The notes: generated from the letters alone by a model not told the origin. 64,000 nucleotides of DNA from Chitinophagaceae bacterium (GCA_016720745.1 JADKKA010000022.1:1178001-1242000), one strand, 5' to 3'; positions 44,036-52,810 are shown, counted from the first letter of the stretch. Program-made: numbers and translations.

Positions 44036-44188
44036 ATGAAGAAAGCATTGGTAGCTGTTTTGTTAATGGCAGGAATTGGTGCTGTGGCCTTTGCCAGCTT
44101 CAATAACAAGAAAAAAGCCAGTTGTCCGCAGGAAAAAAATGCGAAGGCTAAAAAAGATTGCGAACGGAGATGCCTATTCAGTCTCTGA
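44036..44188 (+). CDS. Small basic peptide with hydrophobic N-terminus, 50 residues
   Basis: This short frame reads MKKALVAVLLMAGIGAVAFA and then a Lys-rich tail with Cys residues (NNKKKASCPQEKN, KKDCERRCLF). The first 20 residues look like a signal peptide or membrane helix. It is followed 18 nt later by an intrinsic terminator, which supports a real transcript. Small secreted Cys/Lys peptides of this type are often missed in annotation. No family is recognised. Confidence 0.65.
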   Translation: MKKALVAVLLMAGIGAVAFASFNNKKKASCPQEKNAKAKKDCERRCLFSL

Positions 44189-44206
44189 ACTGGATCTCTG
44201 CATCGG

Positions 44207-44238
44207 AACTCCGGAATACCTCATTCCGGAGTTTTTTT
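44207..44238 (+). terminator. Intrinsic terminator
   Basis: AACTCCGGAAT (44207-44217) and ATTCCGGAGTT (44223-44233) form a perfect 11-bp stem with a 5-nt loop and a T-run. Confidence 0.93.
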
Positions 44239-44362
44239 GGCCCTGATCTGTCCAATTTATTCGGATTTTAATTTATAATATACTGATATTAAGCCATTTA
44301 ACTTTCTAATGAATTATCAAAAATTTTACCCGCCCTTTCCATTTCAACCCTCCCTAAATTCC

Positions 44363-44370
44363 TAATTTTG
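44363..44370 (+). promoter_or_regulatory. -7 element TAATTTTG upstream of the 89-residue gene
   Basis: TTTC (44342-44345), 17-nt spacer, then TAATTTTG. One mismatch to the TTTG -33 element; leader about 90 nt. Nothing else is identified in 44239-44469. Confidence 0.45.
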
Positions 44371-44460
44371 AAAGGCACACCTGACCCATTCTTCTCAGAT
44401 TTACTTACTACCTGTTTACTATTGCTGACCATCTGCATGTGAAAATGAAAGTTCAAAAAA

Positions 44461-44465
44461 GGAGG
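44461..44465 (+). promoter_or_regulatory. Strong Shine-Dalgarno site
   Basis: AAAAAAGGAGG with GGAGG at 44461-44465, 4 nt before the ATG at 44470. This is a near-perfect anti-SD match, uncommon among the other starts of the window. Confidence 0.8.
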
Positions 44466-44469
44466 ATGT

Positions 44470-44739
44470 ATGTACGCGTATGAATTGCTGGAAAACGGAT
44501 GTTACTACCTGGTAAAAGAAAAGGAAGACTCCCCGATCATCCTGATCAAAGTGGCGGTGGAAACCGACCATTGCCTCTTTATTCAGCGTTTTGATGATTT
44601 AATGGCTACCGAATGGAAACTCCGGAAGGATCCGCTGTTTGATATTATCGAATGCCTGAGTGATGAAAAAGTGAAGGAATGGGAAGAACATTACCGGAGT
44701 AATGAAGATGCTTATTACGAAGATGATGAGGAGGAGTAG
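44470..44739 (+). CDS. Small acidic hypothetical protein, 89 residues
   Basis: The product reads MYAYELLENGCYYLVKEKED and ends in an acidic tail (NEDAYYEDDEEE). The middle FIQRFDDLMATEWKLRKD is compatible with a small soluble beta-alpha fold. It has no signal peptide and no family I recognise. It carries the best Shine-Dalgarno site seen in the window, which supports translation from this ATG. A CAGTC-word tract starts at the base following its TAG stop. Confidence 0.75.
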   Translation: MYAYELLENGCYYLVKEKEDSPIILIKVAVETDHCLFIQRFDDLMATEWKLRKDPLFDIIECLSDEKVKEWEEHYRSNEDAYYEDDEEE

Positions 44740-44740
44740 G

Positions 44741-44828
44741 CAGTCTTCAGTCAGCAGTCTTCAGTCAACAGTCTTCAGTCAACAGTCTTCAGTCAGCAGT
44801 CAGCAGTCTTCAGTCAACAGTCATTAGT
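44741..44828. repeat. CAGTCTT/CAGTCAA heptamer tract directly after a stop codon
   Basis: About a dozen CAGTC words at 7-nt spacing (CAGTCTT, CAGTCAG, CAGTCAA, plus AGCAGTC) begin 1 nt after the TAG of the 89-residue gene. The word is the reverse complement of GACTG seen at 26281 and 31745. Confidence 0.9.
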
Positions 44829-44957
44829 CGATAACTAGTAGCTAGAAATCAAAAAAAAGAAGGGCCTGCCGGACAAGAAGCGGGATCATTTCCGTTCATC
44901 CTTTTCCTTTTTCCACTGCGGAAAATTGAGTTACATTCATCTGCAAAAACAATAACA

Positions 44958-46433
44958 ATGACCATCCCGAGAAAAATTGTCCTGCCAATTTTAGGTATTG
45001 TATTCGGCTGTCAGTTAATGGCCCAGCCTGCACCAACCAACGATGAATCCCTGCCCACCGATTACCTGCCCCGGGATTTTCATGTCGGCAGAAGAGAGGC
45101 TTTGAGACAGGTGATGCCTGATAATTCAGTGGCCGTGATCTTTGCCTATCCCACCCGCACTTTTTCTAATGATGTGGAATATTTCTATCACCCCAACCCG
45201 GATATGTATTATTTCAGCGGCTACCGGGAACCCCATTCCCTCCTCCTGATTTTCAAAGAAGAACAAACCGATTCGCTGGGTAACCGCTTTAAAGAAATGC
45301 TCATTGTACAAAAGAAAAATGCACAGGCCGAACAATGGACCGGTAAAAGACTGGGAGCTGAAGGCGCCAAAGAAAAACTGGGCTTTACCATGGTGTACAA
45401 TGGAGAGCAGTTCAAAGACGTAAATATTGATTTCAATAAGTTCTCCAAAATATTGTACGAAGAATTACCCAAAGATGTGCCGGACAGCCGTTGGGATAAA
45501 AGTGATCTCTTTGACCTGATCCAGTTATTCAAGACCAAATCCGCCATGCCGGAAAGAATGACCCAGCAGAACCGTTTTGATCCCCGCCTCTTCAGCAAAC
45601 TCACGGGGCAGCTCAGAGAAATTAAAACACCCGAAGAACTGGACCTGCTCCGCAAAGCCGTGGAGATTTCCTGCCAGGGACAAAATGAAGTGATGAAGGC
45701 CCTGCGCCCCGATATGAGTGAGCTGGAAATTCAGGGTCTGCATGAATATATACATAAAAAATATGGTGCCGAAGGAGTTGGATATGGCTCTATTGTTGGT
45801 TCCGGAGAAAACGGATGTGTGCTGCATTATATGGAGAATACCAAGACCAAAATTGGCGGACAAATGCTGCTGATGGATGTGGGGGCCGAGTACCATGGAT
45901 ACACGGCTGATGTTACCAGAACGGTACCGGCTGATGGTAAATTTTCTGCAGAAGAAAGAGCTATCTACCAACTGGTATATGATGCACAGGAAGCCGCCTT
46001 TAAAACTTTAAAGAATGGTTCCAAATGGAGCGATGCAGGCAAGGCTGCAAAAGATGTGATTGCGGAAGGATTATTAAAACTGGGTATCATAAAAGATAAA
46101 TCAGAAGTGGGAAAATACTTCCCTCATGGATTAGGTCACCATATCGGCATGGATGTACACGATCGCGGCAGTTACGAGACCCTGCAAAAAGACATGGTGA
46201 TTACCATTGAACCCGGTATCTATATACAAGAAGGAAGTCCCTGTGATAAAAAATGGTGGAGCATTGCCGTACGCATCGAGGATGACCTCCTGATTACAGA
46301 AACCGGTTATGAACTCCTCTCCCATTTCGCTCCCCGTAAAATTGAGGATATCGAAAAAATGATCAGTCAGAAAAGTGCCCTGGATAATTTCAAAGTTCCC
46401 GAACTGGAAAGCGGTAAGAAAAAAGGATTCTGA
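44958..46433 (+). CDS. Secreted aminopeptidase P family (Xaa-Pro) metallopeptidase
   Basis: The product is 491 residues with a signal peptide (KIVLPILGIVFGCQLMAQ). The AMP_N domain (about residues 40-180) contains YFYHPNPDMYYFSGYREPHS. The C-terminal creatinase fold has the metal ligands MLLMDVGAEYHGYTADVTRT (two Asp), HGLGHHIGMDVHDRG (His), ITIEPGIYI (Glu) and VRIEDDLLIT (Glu). It should remove N-terminal residues next to proline in the periplasm, complementing the S9 peptidase upstream. Confidence 0.94.
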   Translation: MTIPRKIVLPILGIVFGCQLMAQPAPTNDESLPTDYLPRDFHVGRREALRQVMPDNSVAVIFAYPTRTFSNDVEYFYHPNPDMYYFSGYREPHSLLLIFKEEQTDSLGNRFKEMLIVQKKNAQAEQWTGKRLGAEGAKEKLGFTMVYNGEQFKDVNIDFNKFSKILYEELPKDVPDSRWDKSDLFDLIQLFKTKSAMPERMTQQNRFDPRLFSKLTGQLREIKTPEELDLLRKAVEISCQGQNEVMKALRPDMSELEIQGLHEYIHKKYGAEGVGYGSIVGSGENGCVLHYMENTKTKIGGQMLLMDVGAEYHGYTADVTRTVPADGKFSAEERAIYQLVYDAQEAAFKTLKNGSKWSDAGKAAKDVIAEGLLKLGIIKDKSEVGKYFPHGLGHHIGMDVHDRGSYETLQKDMVITIEPGIYIQEGSPCDKKWWSIAVRIEDDLLITETGYELLSHFAPRKIEDIEKMISQKSALDNFKVPELESGKKKGF

Positions 46434-46555
46434 GAAATTGAATTCGTAAAAAAACCGTCGTTAATCAGATTAAGCCTATACATAGTGTTTTTTGGCATCA
46501 CATAAAGCTAAGCTTACACTGAAAAAACGAATTGTCAAAATAGGTACAATATTAA

Positions 46556-46604
46556 AAGCCTGCGACGTCAAACTTTATCTGTTAAAGTAAAACGTCGCTG
46601 GCTT
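46556..46604. terminator. Long imperfect hairpin between convergent genes
   Basis: AAGCC/GGCTT, then GCGACGT/ACGTCGC with one mismatch between the blocks, then inner ACTTT/AAAGT, make a 49-nt stem-loop in the 286-bp gap between aminopeptidase P and the repeat lipoprotein. It lacks a strong T-run; it may be a bidirectional terminator or a structured 3' RNA. Confidence 0.6.
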
Positions 46605-46619
46605 ATTTATTGAGTTGCT

Positions 46620-46714
46620 TCACTAATTTCATTCTCTCATTCCCACATTCTCTCATTCTCTCATTCCCACATTCCCACATTCTCACATTCTCACATTTCC
46701 ACATTTCCACATTT
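46620..46714. repeat. CTCTCATT/CCCACATT octamer tract ending 5 nt from a stop codon
   Basis: Eleven or so octamers: CTCTCATT, CCCACATT, CTCACATT, TCCACATT. On the lipoprotein strand they read AATGTGGG and AATGAGAG, starting a few nt after its TAA. Confidence 0.9.
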
Positions 46715-46719
46715 ATCTC

Positions 46720-48516
46720 TTATGGATAGGTGGCGGTAAAAGTTCCCGTCGTGATGGTGATTACTTGTCCCGCTCCATTCTTGGCTGTTCCGGAGAAGGT
46801 ACCAGTTATTGTTTTGGTTCCCACATTGTGATTGGTTACTGTAAATGTCATCGTCGCGCCAGTAATGCTGGGGTCTGCTGAATAGGTATCAGTCAATGGT
46901 GATGGTAAATCATAATTAAAAATAGCCACATTGGTAACTGTAGCCGAGGTACTATAGGTCTCCCCGCTATTAATTGTTCCGTCAATATCAACCAGTGCTA
47001 TTGCGAAAAGATCTGAAGCAAGCGCATTAGATCCTAACACAACAAAGGAGGTTCCCGGAATCGGAGGATTAGAGCCAAGTGATACCTGAGCATTTTCTCC
47101 TCTGTATACTGTAGAAGGGGCATTAGTCACCGTAAACTGCCAGTGATAGGCAGGAAGCGGTGGATCCACAATTACATCAAATGTACAGGTGGGAGCTACT
47201 GGTATAGTGATGGTATTTGTCCCAGCACTTGTTGGAATACCTGTCGCATACAATGTAATAGACTGGAGGCCGGTGATGGCAAAGGTCCCGGGTCCTGTGC
47301 TAAAAGTCATACCGTTTACTGTCGCAGTGGTTATGTTATAAGTGCCGAGAACAGTTACATTCACTTCAATATCCACAGTATTGGATGCATTCAATTGGGT
47401 GCCCTGCTCAAATAATCCATCCTGCACTGCGCTGCTGCAATTCACAGTGTAAACCGCCAGACCTGCAGCATTCACCGTATTGGAGAAAGTACAGGTAGAG
47501 GCCGGAGTGCCCGCGAGAGTCACCGTGAAATTATCTGTTCCTGCAGCTACGGGTGTACCCGTTCCTGTCAGGGTAACCGGACCGGTAGCGGCTATATTTC
47601 CTGAAAAGGCATAACTATATCCGTTCACAGTATTCGTGGTAATATTGAATACACCAGGTGTGGTTACAGTAACATTTACTACAATGGTATTCCCTGCTCC
47701 TAAGGCGGTTCCTGTATTATAGGTTCCGTTCACGGTGATCGGGGTACAGGCACCGCCTGCTCCACCCAAAGTGGCAACACCGGGTGCTGCTACCGTGACC
47801 GGGAATGTACAGGTACTGGTGCCGAGTTTTACTTTAAAAGTTTTATCACCTGTTGTGGTAGCAGCTGGTATCGTGCCATTGGCTGTTAGTACCACCGGCT
47901 GTGCTCCCGCACCCAGTGCTCCGGAATAAGTAAACCAGACTCCCGCAACAGTATCAGTAGTAATCGTAAAAGCTCCGGCCGTGGTTACATTTACCTGAAC
48001 AGTGGCCGTATTGCCAGCACCCATCACCGCACCGGGTGTATAACCGCCTGCCACCGTAATCGGGGCACAGGCATTGGGAGAACCCGCGAGGGTACCCACT
48101 CCGGGTTGGGTAACGGTAACCTGTACATCACAAAATGTACTGTCAAAGCTCACGACAAAATTATTGGTACCGGCAGCAAATGGAGTGCCACTGCCACGAA
48201 GGGTCACACTATTCACACCCACCCTGGTAAAACTTCCGGTTGCACGGAAAAAATAACCATTAATGGTATCTGTTGTTACGACATAGGTTCCTACTTTGGT
48301 TACGTTAACCTCAAGCGTAATGGTATTGGCAGCACCCAATGCTGCACCAACGGCATAAGCGCCACTTACTGTCTTGGGTAAACAATCCCCGGTTATTTCA
48401 CTTTGCAGGCTTCCTTCAGCCGGGGTATTAGGCAGCTCGAAACTGAGTTCTTTCTGACAGGCTGCGAATACGACCACAACCAGGGCCACCCAATACAAAA
48501 GGTATTTTTTCATCAT
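46720..48516 (-). CDS. Lipoprotein with four tandem beta-rich repeats
   Basis: The product is 598 residues. The signal WVALVVVVFAAC places the lipidated Cys at 20. Four repeats of about 105 residues start at Cys45 (CLPKTVSGAYAVGAALGA), Cys150 (CAPITVAGGYTPGAVMGA), Cys257 (CTPITVNGTYNTGTALGA) and Cys360 (more diverged). Each has a second Cys near its end (129, 236, 342, 444), suggesting one disulfide per repeat, and a shared VNVT.xGxxxITTxTVNG core. A distinct C-terminal domain (about 455-598) follows. It is probably a surface lipoprotein with immunoglobulin-like domains; binding partner is unknown. An AATGTGGG tract follows its stop. Confidence 0.82.
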   Translation of the reverse strand: MMKKYLLYWVALVVVVFAACQKELSFELPNTPAEGSLQSEITGDCLPKTVSGAYAVGAALGAANTITLEVNVTKVGTYVVTTDTINGYFFRATGSFTRVGVNSVTLRGSGTPFAAGTNNFVVSFDSTFCDVQVTVTQPGVGTLAGSPNACAPITVAGGYTPGAVMGAGNTATVQVNVTTAGAFTITTDTVAGVWFTYSGALGAGAQPVVLTANGTIPAATTTGDKTFKVKLGTSTCTFPVTVAAPGVATLGGAGGACTPITVNGTYNTGTALGAGNTIVVNVTVTTPGVFNITTNTVNGYSYAFSGNIAATGPVTLTGTGTPVAAGTDNFTVTLAGTPASTCTFSNTVNAAGLAVYTVNCSSAVQDGLFEQGTQLNASNTVDIEVNVTVLGTYNITTATVNGMTFSTGPGTFAITGLQSITLYATGIPTSAGTNTITIPVAPTCTFDVIVDPPLPAYHWQFTVTNAPSTVYRGENAQVSLGSNPPIPGTSFVVLGSNALASDLFAIALVDIDGTINSGETYSTSATVTNVAIFNYDLPSPLTDTYSADPSITGATMTFTVTNHNVGTKTITGTFSGTAKNGAGQVITITTGTFTATYP

Positions 48517-48667
48517 ACGTTGTTTAATATAAGGTCAGATGCTTTGGATTCAGCCCCTAAAAATAAGGTTATTTTTCATTCTGCTGCCTGGGGGTGGATA
48601 AGAAATAAGGTCCCAATAGGCTCATTTTCATCGTCCTGATTGTCCTAATTTTACCAAAACCGTTCGG

Positions 48668-49360
48668 ATGAAAAACGTTTTCGCCTGTCTTTTAGTATTG
48701 GGATCCCTCCTTTCCTGCCATTCCCAGCAACCCGCTGCAGAGAATAACCCGGCTGATTTTGAAAAAGGACTCAGCCAGTCCGGTGTACAGGTACTGGATG
48801 TAAGAACCGCCGGAGAATACAATAGTGGGCATATCAAAAATGCCTTGCTGGCGGACTGGACCAATCAGGCCCAGTTCCAGGATCGTATACAGTATGTAGA
48901 CAAAGACAAGCCCGTTTACATTTACTGCCTGGCCGGTGGTCGCAGTCATGCCGCAGCCGGCTGGATGCGGAGCAATGGTTTTAAGAACGTGGTGGAACTG
49001 GTGGGCGGCATGAATGCCTGGAAGCGGGAAAACAAACCTGTGGAAGGAGCCAGTAACGAACCCCAGATGAGCATGGAACAATACAAAGCATCCATCCCTG
49101 CCAATAAAACAGTACTGGTAGATTTTGGGGCGCAATGGTGCCCGCCCTGTGTAAAAATGAACCCGGTATTGGACGATCTGAAAAACGACAAATCACTGGA
49201 TTTTGTTTTCGTAAAAGTTGATGCCGGGGTTCAAACCAACCTGATGAAAGAAATGAATATAGAACCCATCCCGGTATTCATCGTTTACAAATCAGGTAAA
49301 GAAGTCTGGCGCAAACAGGGAATAGTGAGTAAAGAAGAATTACAGTCACAATTGAAATAA
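48668..49360 (+). CDS. Lipoprotein fusing rhodanese and thioredoxin domains
   Basis: The product is 230 residues. The lipobox LGSLLSC puts the lipidated Cys at 17. Residues about 25-125 form a rhodanese domain with active-site Cys87 (YCLAGGRSHAAAGW) and VGGMNAWKREN at its end. Residues about 130-230 form a thioredoxin domain with WCPPC at 157-161 and the cis-Pro loop IEPIPVFIVY. It could move sulfane sulfur or reduce persulfides at the envelope. Both active sites look intact. Confidence 0.93.
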   Translation: MKNVFACLLVLGSLLSCHSQQPAAENNPADFEKGLSQSGVQVLDVRTAGEYNSGHIKNALLADWTNQAQFQDRIQYVDKDKPVYIYCLAGGRSHAAAGWMRSNGFKNVVELVGGMNAWKRENKPVEGASNEPQMSMEQYKASIPANKTVLVDFGAQWCPPCVKMNPVLDDLKNDKSLDFVFVKVDAGVQTNLMKEMNIEPIPVFIVYKSGKEVWRKQGIVSKEELQSQLK

Positions 49361-49404
49361 ACCTGCCCGGTTTCGCTTCATTCAATCGGGTTCAATATTC
49401 CCGT

Positions 49405-50358
49405 ATGAAAAGAAAATCATTCCTGCAGAACAGTGCGGCAGTTATTGGTGCTGCCTGGCTACCAGCTGTTTCAATGGCCAGCGACCCGTTGAAAAAAACT
49501 ATCCGCTTTGCCCATCTCAGCGATATCCATCTAAAACCTGGGGCCATTCCCGAGGCTGGCATGGCCATGGCATTCCAACAGGTGCAATCCCTGAAAAAAC
49601 CAGTTGACTTTATAATCAATGGCGGAGATGCGATCATGGATGCACTGGAAGCTGATAAACAAAAAACACAAATACAGTGGGATCTTTTCACTTCCATGCT
49701 AAAGAAAGAAAACAGCCTGCCGGTTTATCATACCATTGGCAACCACGATATCTGGGGCTGGTTCTATAAAAAAGATCCGGCAGCCCAACCTGGTAGTTTA
49801 CCCGATCAGGATAAATTATACGGCAAAATATGGGTACAGGATATCCTGCAGATGCCCGGACGATTTTACAGTTTTACCAAAGGCAACTGGAAGCTGATTG
49901 TACTGGATAGCACCCAACTGAATCCGGCCGGTGGATATATCGCCAAACTGGATGAAGAACAAATGAATTGGTTACAAACGGAACTCAGCATTACTCCGAA
50001 AGAACAGCATATCTGTATCATTTCACATATTCCGGTTTTATCAATCTGTGCCGGTTTGTTTTTTGACAAAACAGAAACCAATGGCGACCTGCTGGTGAAA
50101 CGCAATCTCATGCACACCGATTTCCTCCAATTAAAAAAACTCTTTCGCGGCTACCCGAATATCAGGGCCTGTATCAGCGGACATATTCATCTACAGGAAG
50201 AAATTGAATACCTGGGTATCAAATATTATTGCAATGGCGCTGTGTCGGGTAACTGGTGGAAAGGTGCTTTCCAGGAATTTGAACCCGCCTTTGCCATCAT
50301 GGAACTGATGGATGATGGAAGCACCAAAAGAACCATGATAAAATATCAGGTAAACTAA
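49405..50358 (+). CDS. Secreted calcineurin-like metallophosphoesterase
   Basis: The product is 317 residues with an N-terminal export signal (MKRKSFLQNSAAVIGAAWLP). All five motifs of the family are visible: HLSDIHLKPG, NGGDAIMDA, TIGNHDIWG, CIISHIPV and CISGHIHLQ. It should bind two metals and hydrolyse a phosphomonoester or diester outside the cytoplasm. It resembles cyclic-nucleotide/CpdA-like or 3',5'-phosphodiesterase forms, but substrate cannot be read. It is 44 nt after the rhodanese-thioredoxin gene. Confidence 0.93.
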   Translation: MKRKSFLQNSAAVIGAAWLPAVSMASDPLKKTIRFAHLSDIHLKPGAIPEAGMAMAFQQVQSLKKPVDFIINGGDAIMDALEADKQKTQIQWDLFTSMLKKENSLPVYHTIGNHDIWGWFYKKDPAAQPGSLPDQDKLYGKIWVQDILQMPGRFYSFTKGNWKLIVLDSTQLNPAGGYIAKLDEEQMNWLQTELSITPKEQHICIISHIPVLSICAGLFFDKTETNGDLLVKRNLMHTDFLQLKKLFRGYPNIRACISGHIHLQEEIEYLGIKYYCNGAVSGNWWKGAFQEFEPAFAIMELMDDGSTKRTMIKYQVN

Positions 50359-50384
50359 GTAGCTTGTGAATCTTAAGTTTATTT

Positions 50385-51422
50385 ATGCTTAAAAAATTAT
50401 TTACAAGTTCACTGCTGCTCTTCCTTATATCAATTACTGCAGCGTATTCCCAATTGGCTGAAGTGGAAATACTGAGTTCGGGTACCAATGCCAGTCTCCG
50501 CGGACTGAGTGTGGTGAATGATAATGTGGTTTGGGTCAGTGGCAGTAACGGTACCGTGGGCCGTACCACCAACGGGGGCAAGACCTGGCAATGGCGTACG
50601 GTGACCGGTTTTGAAAAAAATGATTTCCGTGATATCGAAGCCTTTGATGCCAGCACCGCGATTATCATGAGTGTGGCAGATCCCGCTTATATTCTCAAAA
50701 CTACCGATGCTGGTGAAAGCTGGAAAGTGGTATATGAAAACAAAACAAAAGGAATGTTTTTGGATGCCATGGAATTCTGGAATGAACAGTCCGGCATCGT
50801 GATTGGTGATCCGCTGGAAGGACGGTTTTTCATTGCCCGGACATTCGACGGAGGTAATTCCTGGCAGGATCTTCCCTTTGATAAAAGACCAAAAGCCGAT
50901 AGCGGCGAAGCCTGTTTTGCTGCCAGTGGTACCAATATCCGGGTACTGGATAAGGATGAAGCTGTATTTGTGAGTGGGGGTACCCGTTCCAGACTCTTCA
51001 CCAAAAATGAACCAGTGACCCTGCCCATCATCCAGGGTAAAGAGACAACCGGTGCCAATTCTATTGCCATCTGGGATCATTTCAAAATGAAAGGCGGCAA
51101 AAAAATGCTGGTGGTCGGTGGCGATTTCAATGCTGATTCATCCACCACTCATAATTGTTTTTACAGTAATGACGGCGGACAAACCTGGCTGGCACCGCTG
51201 GTTCCTCCGCATGGTTACCGCAGCTCCGTTGAATATTTTTCGAAAATGGAGGCTTATTCCTGTGGCCTAAATGGAGTGGACCAAACCACAGACGGAGGCA
51301 AAACATGGGTATGGATCAGTAAGGAGGGGTTTCATGTTTGCCGTGCCTCCAAACTGGGTGATGCCATTTATCTCGCCGGTGGCAAGGGAAAAGTAGGTAG
51401 AATCATCAGAAAGAAATCCTGA
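50385..51422 (+). CDS. Secreted BNR/Ycf48-like beta-propeller protein
   Basis: The product is 345 residues with a signal peptide (LLLFLISITAAYSQ). At least five Asp-box/BNR motifs are present: TTNGGKTWQW, TTDAGESWKV, TFDGGNSWQD, SNDGGQTWLA and TTDGGKTWVW. This is the YCF48/HCF136-like propeller layout, also annotated as oxidoreductase in Bacteroidetes. It is probably periplasmic. A ligand cannot be predicted. The methyltransferase gene follows 8 nt after its stop, so they may be cotranscribed. Confidence 0.88.
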   Translation: MLKKLFTSSLLLFLISITAAYSQLAEVEILSSGTNASLRGLSVVNDNVVWVSGSNGTVGRTTNGGKTWQWRTVTGFEKNDFRDIEAFDASTAIIMSVADPAYILKTTDAGESWKVVYENKTKGMFLDAMEFWNEQSGIVIGDPLEGRFFIARTFDGGNSWQDLPFDKRPKADSGEACFAASGTNIRVLDKDEAVFVSGGTRSRLFTKNEPVTLPIIQGKETTGANSIAIWDHFKMKGGKKMLVVGGDFNADSSTTHNCFYSNDGGQTWLAPLVPPHGYRSSVEYFSKMEAYSCGLNGVDQTTDGGKTWVWISKEGFHVCRASKLGDAIYLAGGKGKVGRIIRKKS

Positions 51423-51430
51423 TCAGGACA

Positions 51431-52105
51431 ATGTTTAGCCGACTTTTCAAACAATGGAAATGGAAAAGACTGGCCCGTCAGTTAAGGCGCCCTGCCGGTA
51501 ATGCCGGAAAGGAAACCGGAATACTGATGAACCGGTCTAACCAGTATATGTACCAGTTCACGCTTGAACAAATGCAATTAAAGGATGGAGATCAGGTACT
51601 GGAAATTGGGTTTGGCAACGGACATTTTTTCCCGCAGGTCTTATCCGCTGCTGAAAATCTCAGTCTCTATGGAATTGATTATTCTCCGCTGATGGTGGAG
51701 GAAACCCGTCGGGCAAACAGCAACCTGATTCAAAACGGCCAGCTGCAACTGATCAATGGTAATAGTGATGCTCTTCCCTACCCCGATCAGTATTTCGATG
51801 TAATTTTTTGTATCAATGTCATTTACTTTTGGGATCAACCCGAAGATCACTTGAAGGAAATCCGGCGTGTATTAAAAACCGGTGGTCGCTTTTTTGCCAC
51901 TTGCCGCTCCAAAGAAAATATGGCCCTCATGCCATTCACCCGCTGGAATTTTAAGCCCTATACAGCTGATGAATGGGAAACCGAATTGAAAAAAAATAAG
52001 CTGACCCCATTTTTAAAGGAATCAGCTATTGAAGCAGGTTTCCAGGATCTCCAACTTCCCATTGAGCCCAGACAATGGTGTGTGGGTGCTACCCGGTCAG
52101 ATTAA
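51431..52105 (+). CDS. Class I SAM-dependent methyltransferase
   Basis: The product is 224 residues of the UbiE/Methyltransf_11 type. Motif I is QVLEIGFGNGHFFPQVL, the acidic loop is LYGIDYSPLMVEETRRAN and motif IV is YFDVIFCINVIYFWDQPEDH, then IRRVLKTGGRFFATC. An N-terminal basic segment (FKQWKWKRLARQLRRP) precedes the domain. Substrate is unknown. Its stop codon directly abuts the stop of the convergent peroxiredoxin gene with no base between. Confidence 0.9.
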   Translation: MFSRLFKQWKWKRLARQLRRPAGNAGKETGILMNRSNQYMYQFTLEQMQLKDGDQVLEIGFGNGHFFPQVLSAAENLSLYGIDYSPLMVEETRRANSNLIQNGQLQLINGNSDALPYPDQYFDVIFCINVIYFWDQPEDHLKEIRRVLKTGGRFFATCRSKENMALMPFTRWNFKPYTADEWETELKKNKLTPFLKESAIEAGFQDLQLPIEPRQWCVGATRSD

Positions 52106-52690
52106 TTATAAATTTTCCAGGATCTCTTTTACACTGGGTCGCTTTTTATAGTCAGTTTCAAAAAAACGGTATCGTACGGTTTGCTCCTGGTCCACTACAA
52201 ATACCGCCGGCACCGGCAGGTACTTTCCGTTGGCACCGTTATTCTTTTCAACATCCAAACCGGCATTTTTATAACGGGTGATTGTATTCTCCTGTAATTC
52301 AAAAGCCACATCATAGGCCTTCATGATTTTTAGACCTTCATCATGCAGGATGGAATATTCCGCTTTTGTTTTTTCGGTGGTCTTGGCAATCCCTTCTGCC
52401 TGTTCCGGAGTAATGGCCAGCAGGGTGGCTCCTTTTTCAGTAATGAATGAAAGTGAATCCTGTAAACGGGCCAGCTCTTTATTACAATAGGGGCACCAGT
52501 TGCCTCTGTAAAATACCAGCACTACTTTACCTTTTTTCAACAGGTCTTTCAGCCTGATCTCATTTCCGTTTTGATCCTTTGCTTTAAAATCTGGTGCTTT
52601 CGATGCGATAAACAGCCCTTCCGGGGCTTTCTGTGCCTGGAGGCTGCCAAACAGCAAGCCGAAAAAACCCAATATCAGGATATGCTTCAT
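52106..52690 (-). CDS. Secreted AhpC/TSA-family peroxiredoxin-like protein
   Basis: The product is 194 residues with a signal peptide (MKHILILGFFGLLFGSLQAQ). The thioredoxin fold has YRGNWCPYCNKELARLQD, where the first Cys is the peroxidatic or redox-active one, and APDFKAKDQNGNEIRLKDLL at the N-terminus. The CPYC pair may act as a thioredoxin-like dithiol instead. It probably detoxifies peroxides or reduces disulfides in the periplasm. Its stop abuts the stop of the methyltransferase gene. Confidence 0.9.
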   Translation of the reverse strand: MKHILILGFFGLLFGSLQAQKAPEGLFIASKAPDFKAKDQNGNEIRLKDLLKKGKVVLVFYRGNWCPYCNKELARLQDSLSFITEKGATLLAITPEQAEGIAKTTEKTKAEYSILHDEGLKIMKAYDVAFELQENTITRYKNAGLDVEKNNGANGKYLPVPAVFVVDQEQTVRYRFFETDYKKRPSVKEILENL

Positions 52691-52776
52691 AGTTAATGTT
52701 TCTGTTGTAAAATTAAGAAGGACGGCACAAAGGGGTTGTCAGGTTGCTGACGATTAACGAAAGATTATTTTTTCCC

Positions 52777-52784
52777 TATTTTTG
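52777..52784 (+). promoter_or_regulatory. -7 element TATTTTTG of the 92-residue membrane-protein gene
   Basis: TATTTTTG fits TAnnTTTG, 26 nt before the ATG at 52811. No TTTG is seen at -33. Confidence 0.45.
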
Positions 52785-52810
52785 GAAGAATTCTTACAAA
52801 AATTACGTTT

